Positions 63,759-64,000 of a stretch of 64,000 nucleotides of DNA are shown in pieces. Position numbers and translations under genes: made by a program. Source of the stretch: Carboxylicivirga agarovorans (lineage in GTDB: Bacteria > Bacteroidota > Bacteroidia > Bacteroidales > Marinilabiliaceae); the NCBI RefSeq assembly GCF_050589845.1, contig NZ_JBNGPA010000005.1:62001-126000 (forward strand), in the 5' to 3' direction. Every line of letters begins with the position of its first letter. The stretch's first letter is position 1. The notes beneath the pieces were generated by a model. The model ran no database searches and was not told where the DNA came from. It saw only the letters and a list, made by a program, of their open reading frames with translations.

Positions 63759-63788
63759 CATCGCTTTTCGAAAGAGACAAGCACGCAA

Positions 63789-63863
63789 GGGCGATTAGCT
63801 CAGTTGGTTTAGAGCACTTGGTTTACACCCAAGGGGTCGGGGGTTCGACTCCCTCATCGCCCA
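63789..63863 (+). tRNA. tRNA-Val (anticodon TAC)
   Basis: 75 nt. The acceptor stem GGGCGAT pairs with ATCGCCC, and the discriminator is A at 63863. The anticodon stem CTTGG/CCAAG encloses the loop TTTACAC, giving anticodon TAC for GTA/GTG codons. The T arm has GGGGGTTCGACTCCC. After the discriminator the genome reads CCCA, so CCA is not encoded in register for this copy. Confidence 0.97.
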
Positions 63864-63922
63864 CCCAAAATGATTAAACGAAATCATTGATGTAATTTAG
63901 TGAAATTACCTGAAAATATTCA

Positions 63923-63997
63923 GGGCGATTAGCTCAGTTGGTTTAGAGCACTTGGTTTACACCCAAGGGGTCGGGGGTTCGACTCCCTCATCGCCCA
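63923..63997 (+). tRNA. tRNA-Val (anticodon TAC), second identical copy
   Basis: Identical in all 75 nt to the tRNA at 63789-63863, from which it is separated by 59 bp. It ends at the discriminator A at 63997 and is followed by CCA at the window edge. It has no promoter of its own that I can see, so it is probably co-transcribed with the first copy. Confidence 0.97.
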
Positions 63998-64000
63998 CCA

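Noticed and set aside
1..64000. CRISPR arrays, insertion sequences, integrases, prophage genes, rRNA
   Set aside because: No regularly spaced repeats, transposase or integrase motifs, phage structural genes or rRNA segments were seen in the sequence.

Overview
The window looks like a chromosomal segment of a Bacteroidota bacterium, most likely class Bacteroidia (Bacteroidales/Marinilabiliales type). The evidence is a type IX secretion/gliding cluster (gldJ, porU, porV), a fused SecDF, the PIN-PhoH protein, TIGR02757 and GldJ family genes, and promoters of the Bacteroidota form TTTG-N19/20-TAnnTTTG. The clearest of these promoters lies just ahead of the tRNA-Val genes. Most of the window is ordinary housekeeping DNA. 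The accessory material sits mainly in 1-22 kb and 28-39 kb.

Layout. 1-5.1 kb: a truncated sensor kinase, its OmpR/PhoB-type regulator, a phased array of TGACA boxes ahead of a small secreted protein, two tandem secreted proteins built only of duplicated sugar-binding-type domains, and a DUF1287 protein. 5.1-10.6 kb: a nested hairpin element, a Ycf48-like lipoprotein, and an ECF sigma factor whose partner fuses an anti-sigma-like N-terminus to a beta-barrel-like C-terminus, flanked by two acidic lipoproteins. 10.8-13.3 kb: a 56-residue membrane protein, ComB and a MATE pump. 13.3-17.4 kb: a peptidase-ABC exporter, an HlyD adaptor, a small winged-helix protein and a 47-codon gene for a double-glycine leader peptide. 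17.4-22.0 kb: a secreted, membrane-anchored TPR-CHAT protease facing an anti-sigma-like TPR membrane protein and its sigma factor.

22-28.7 kb: TrmN6, TIGR02757, LolD-like ATPase, Ca/Na antiporter, TatA and SecDF. 28.9-39.5 kb: a MacB/FtsX permease with a degenerate ATPase, divergent from an NtrC-type regulator and kinase; Rex; a secreted protein of unknown function; a hybrid kinase with a decayed ATP-binding domain; and a 47-residue membrane protein. 39.5-48.6 kb: DUF3859, a TPR protein, TamB-like and BamA/TamA-like proteins, a thioredoxin-like protein and IspF. 48.7-56.9 kb: PorV, PorU, GldJ and MurF. 56.9-63.7 kb: glycosyltransferase, LpxL-like acyltransferase, inositol-phosphatase family protein, MtaB, PIN-PhoH protein and FolC. 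Two identical tRNA-Val(TAC) genes end the window.

The best candidate for an undescribed system is 13.3-22.0 kb. A double-glycine peptide with its exporter and a CHAT protease/anti-sigma/sigma module are arranged divergently around one short intergenic region that has no recognisable housekeeping promoter. The working model is inference only: the periplasmic CHAT protease acts on the TPR anti-sigma protein to free the sigma factor, and the exported peptide is an output or a signal.
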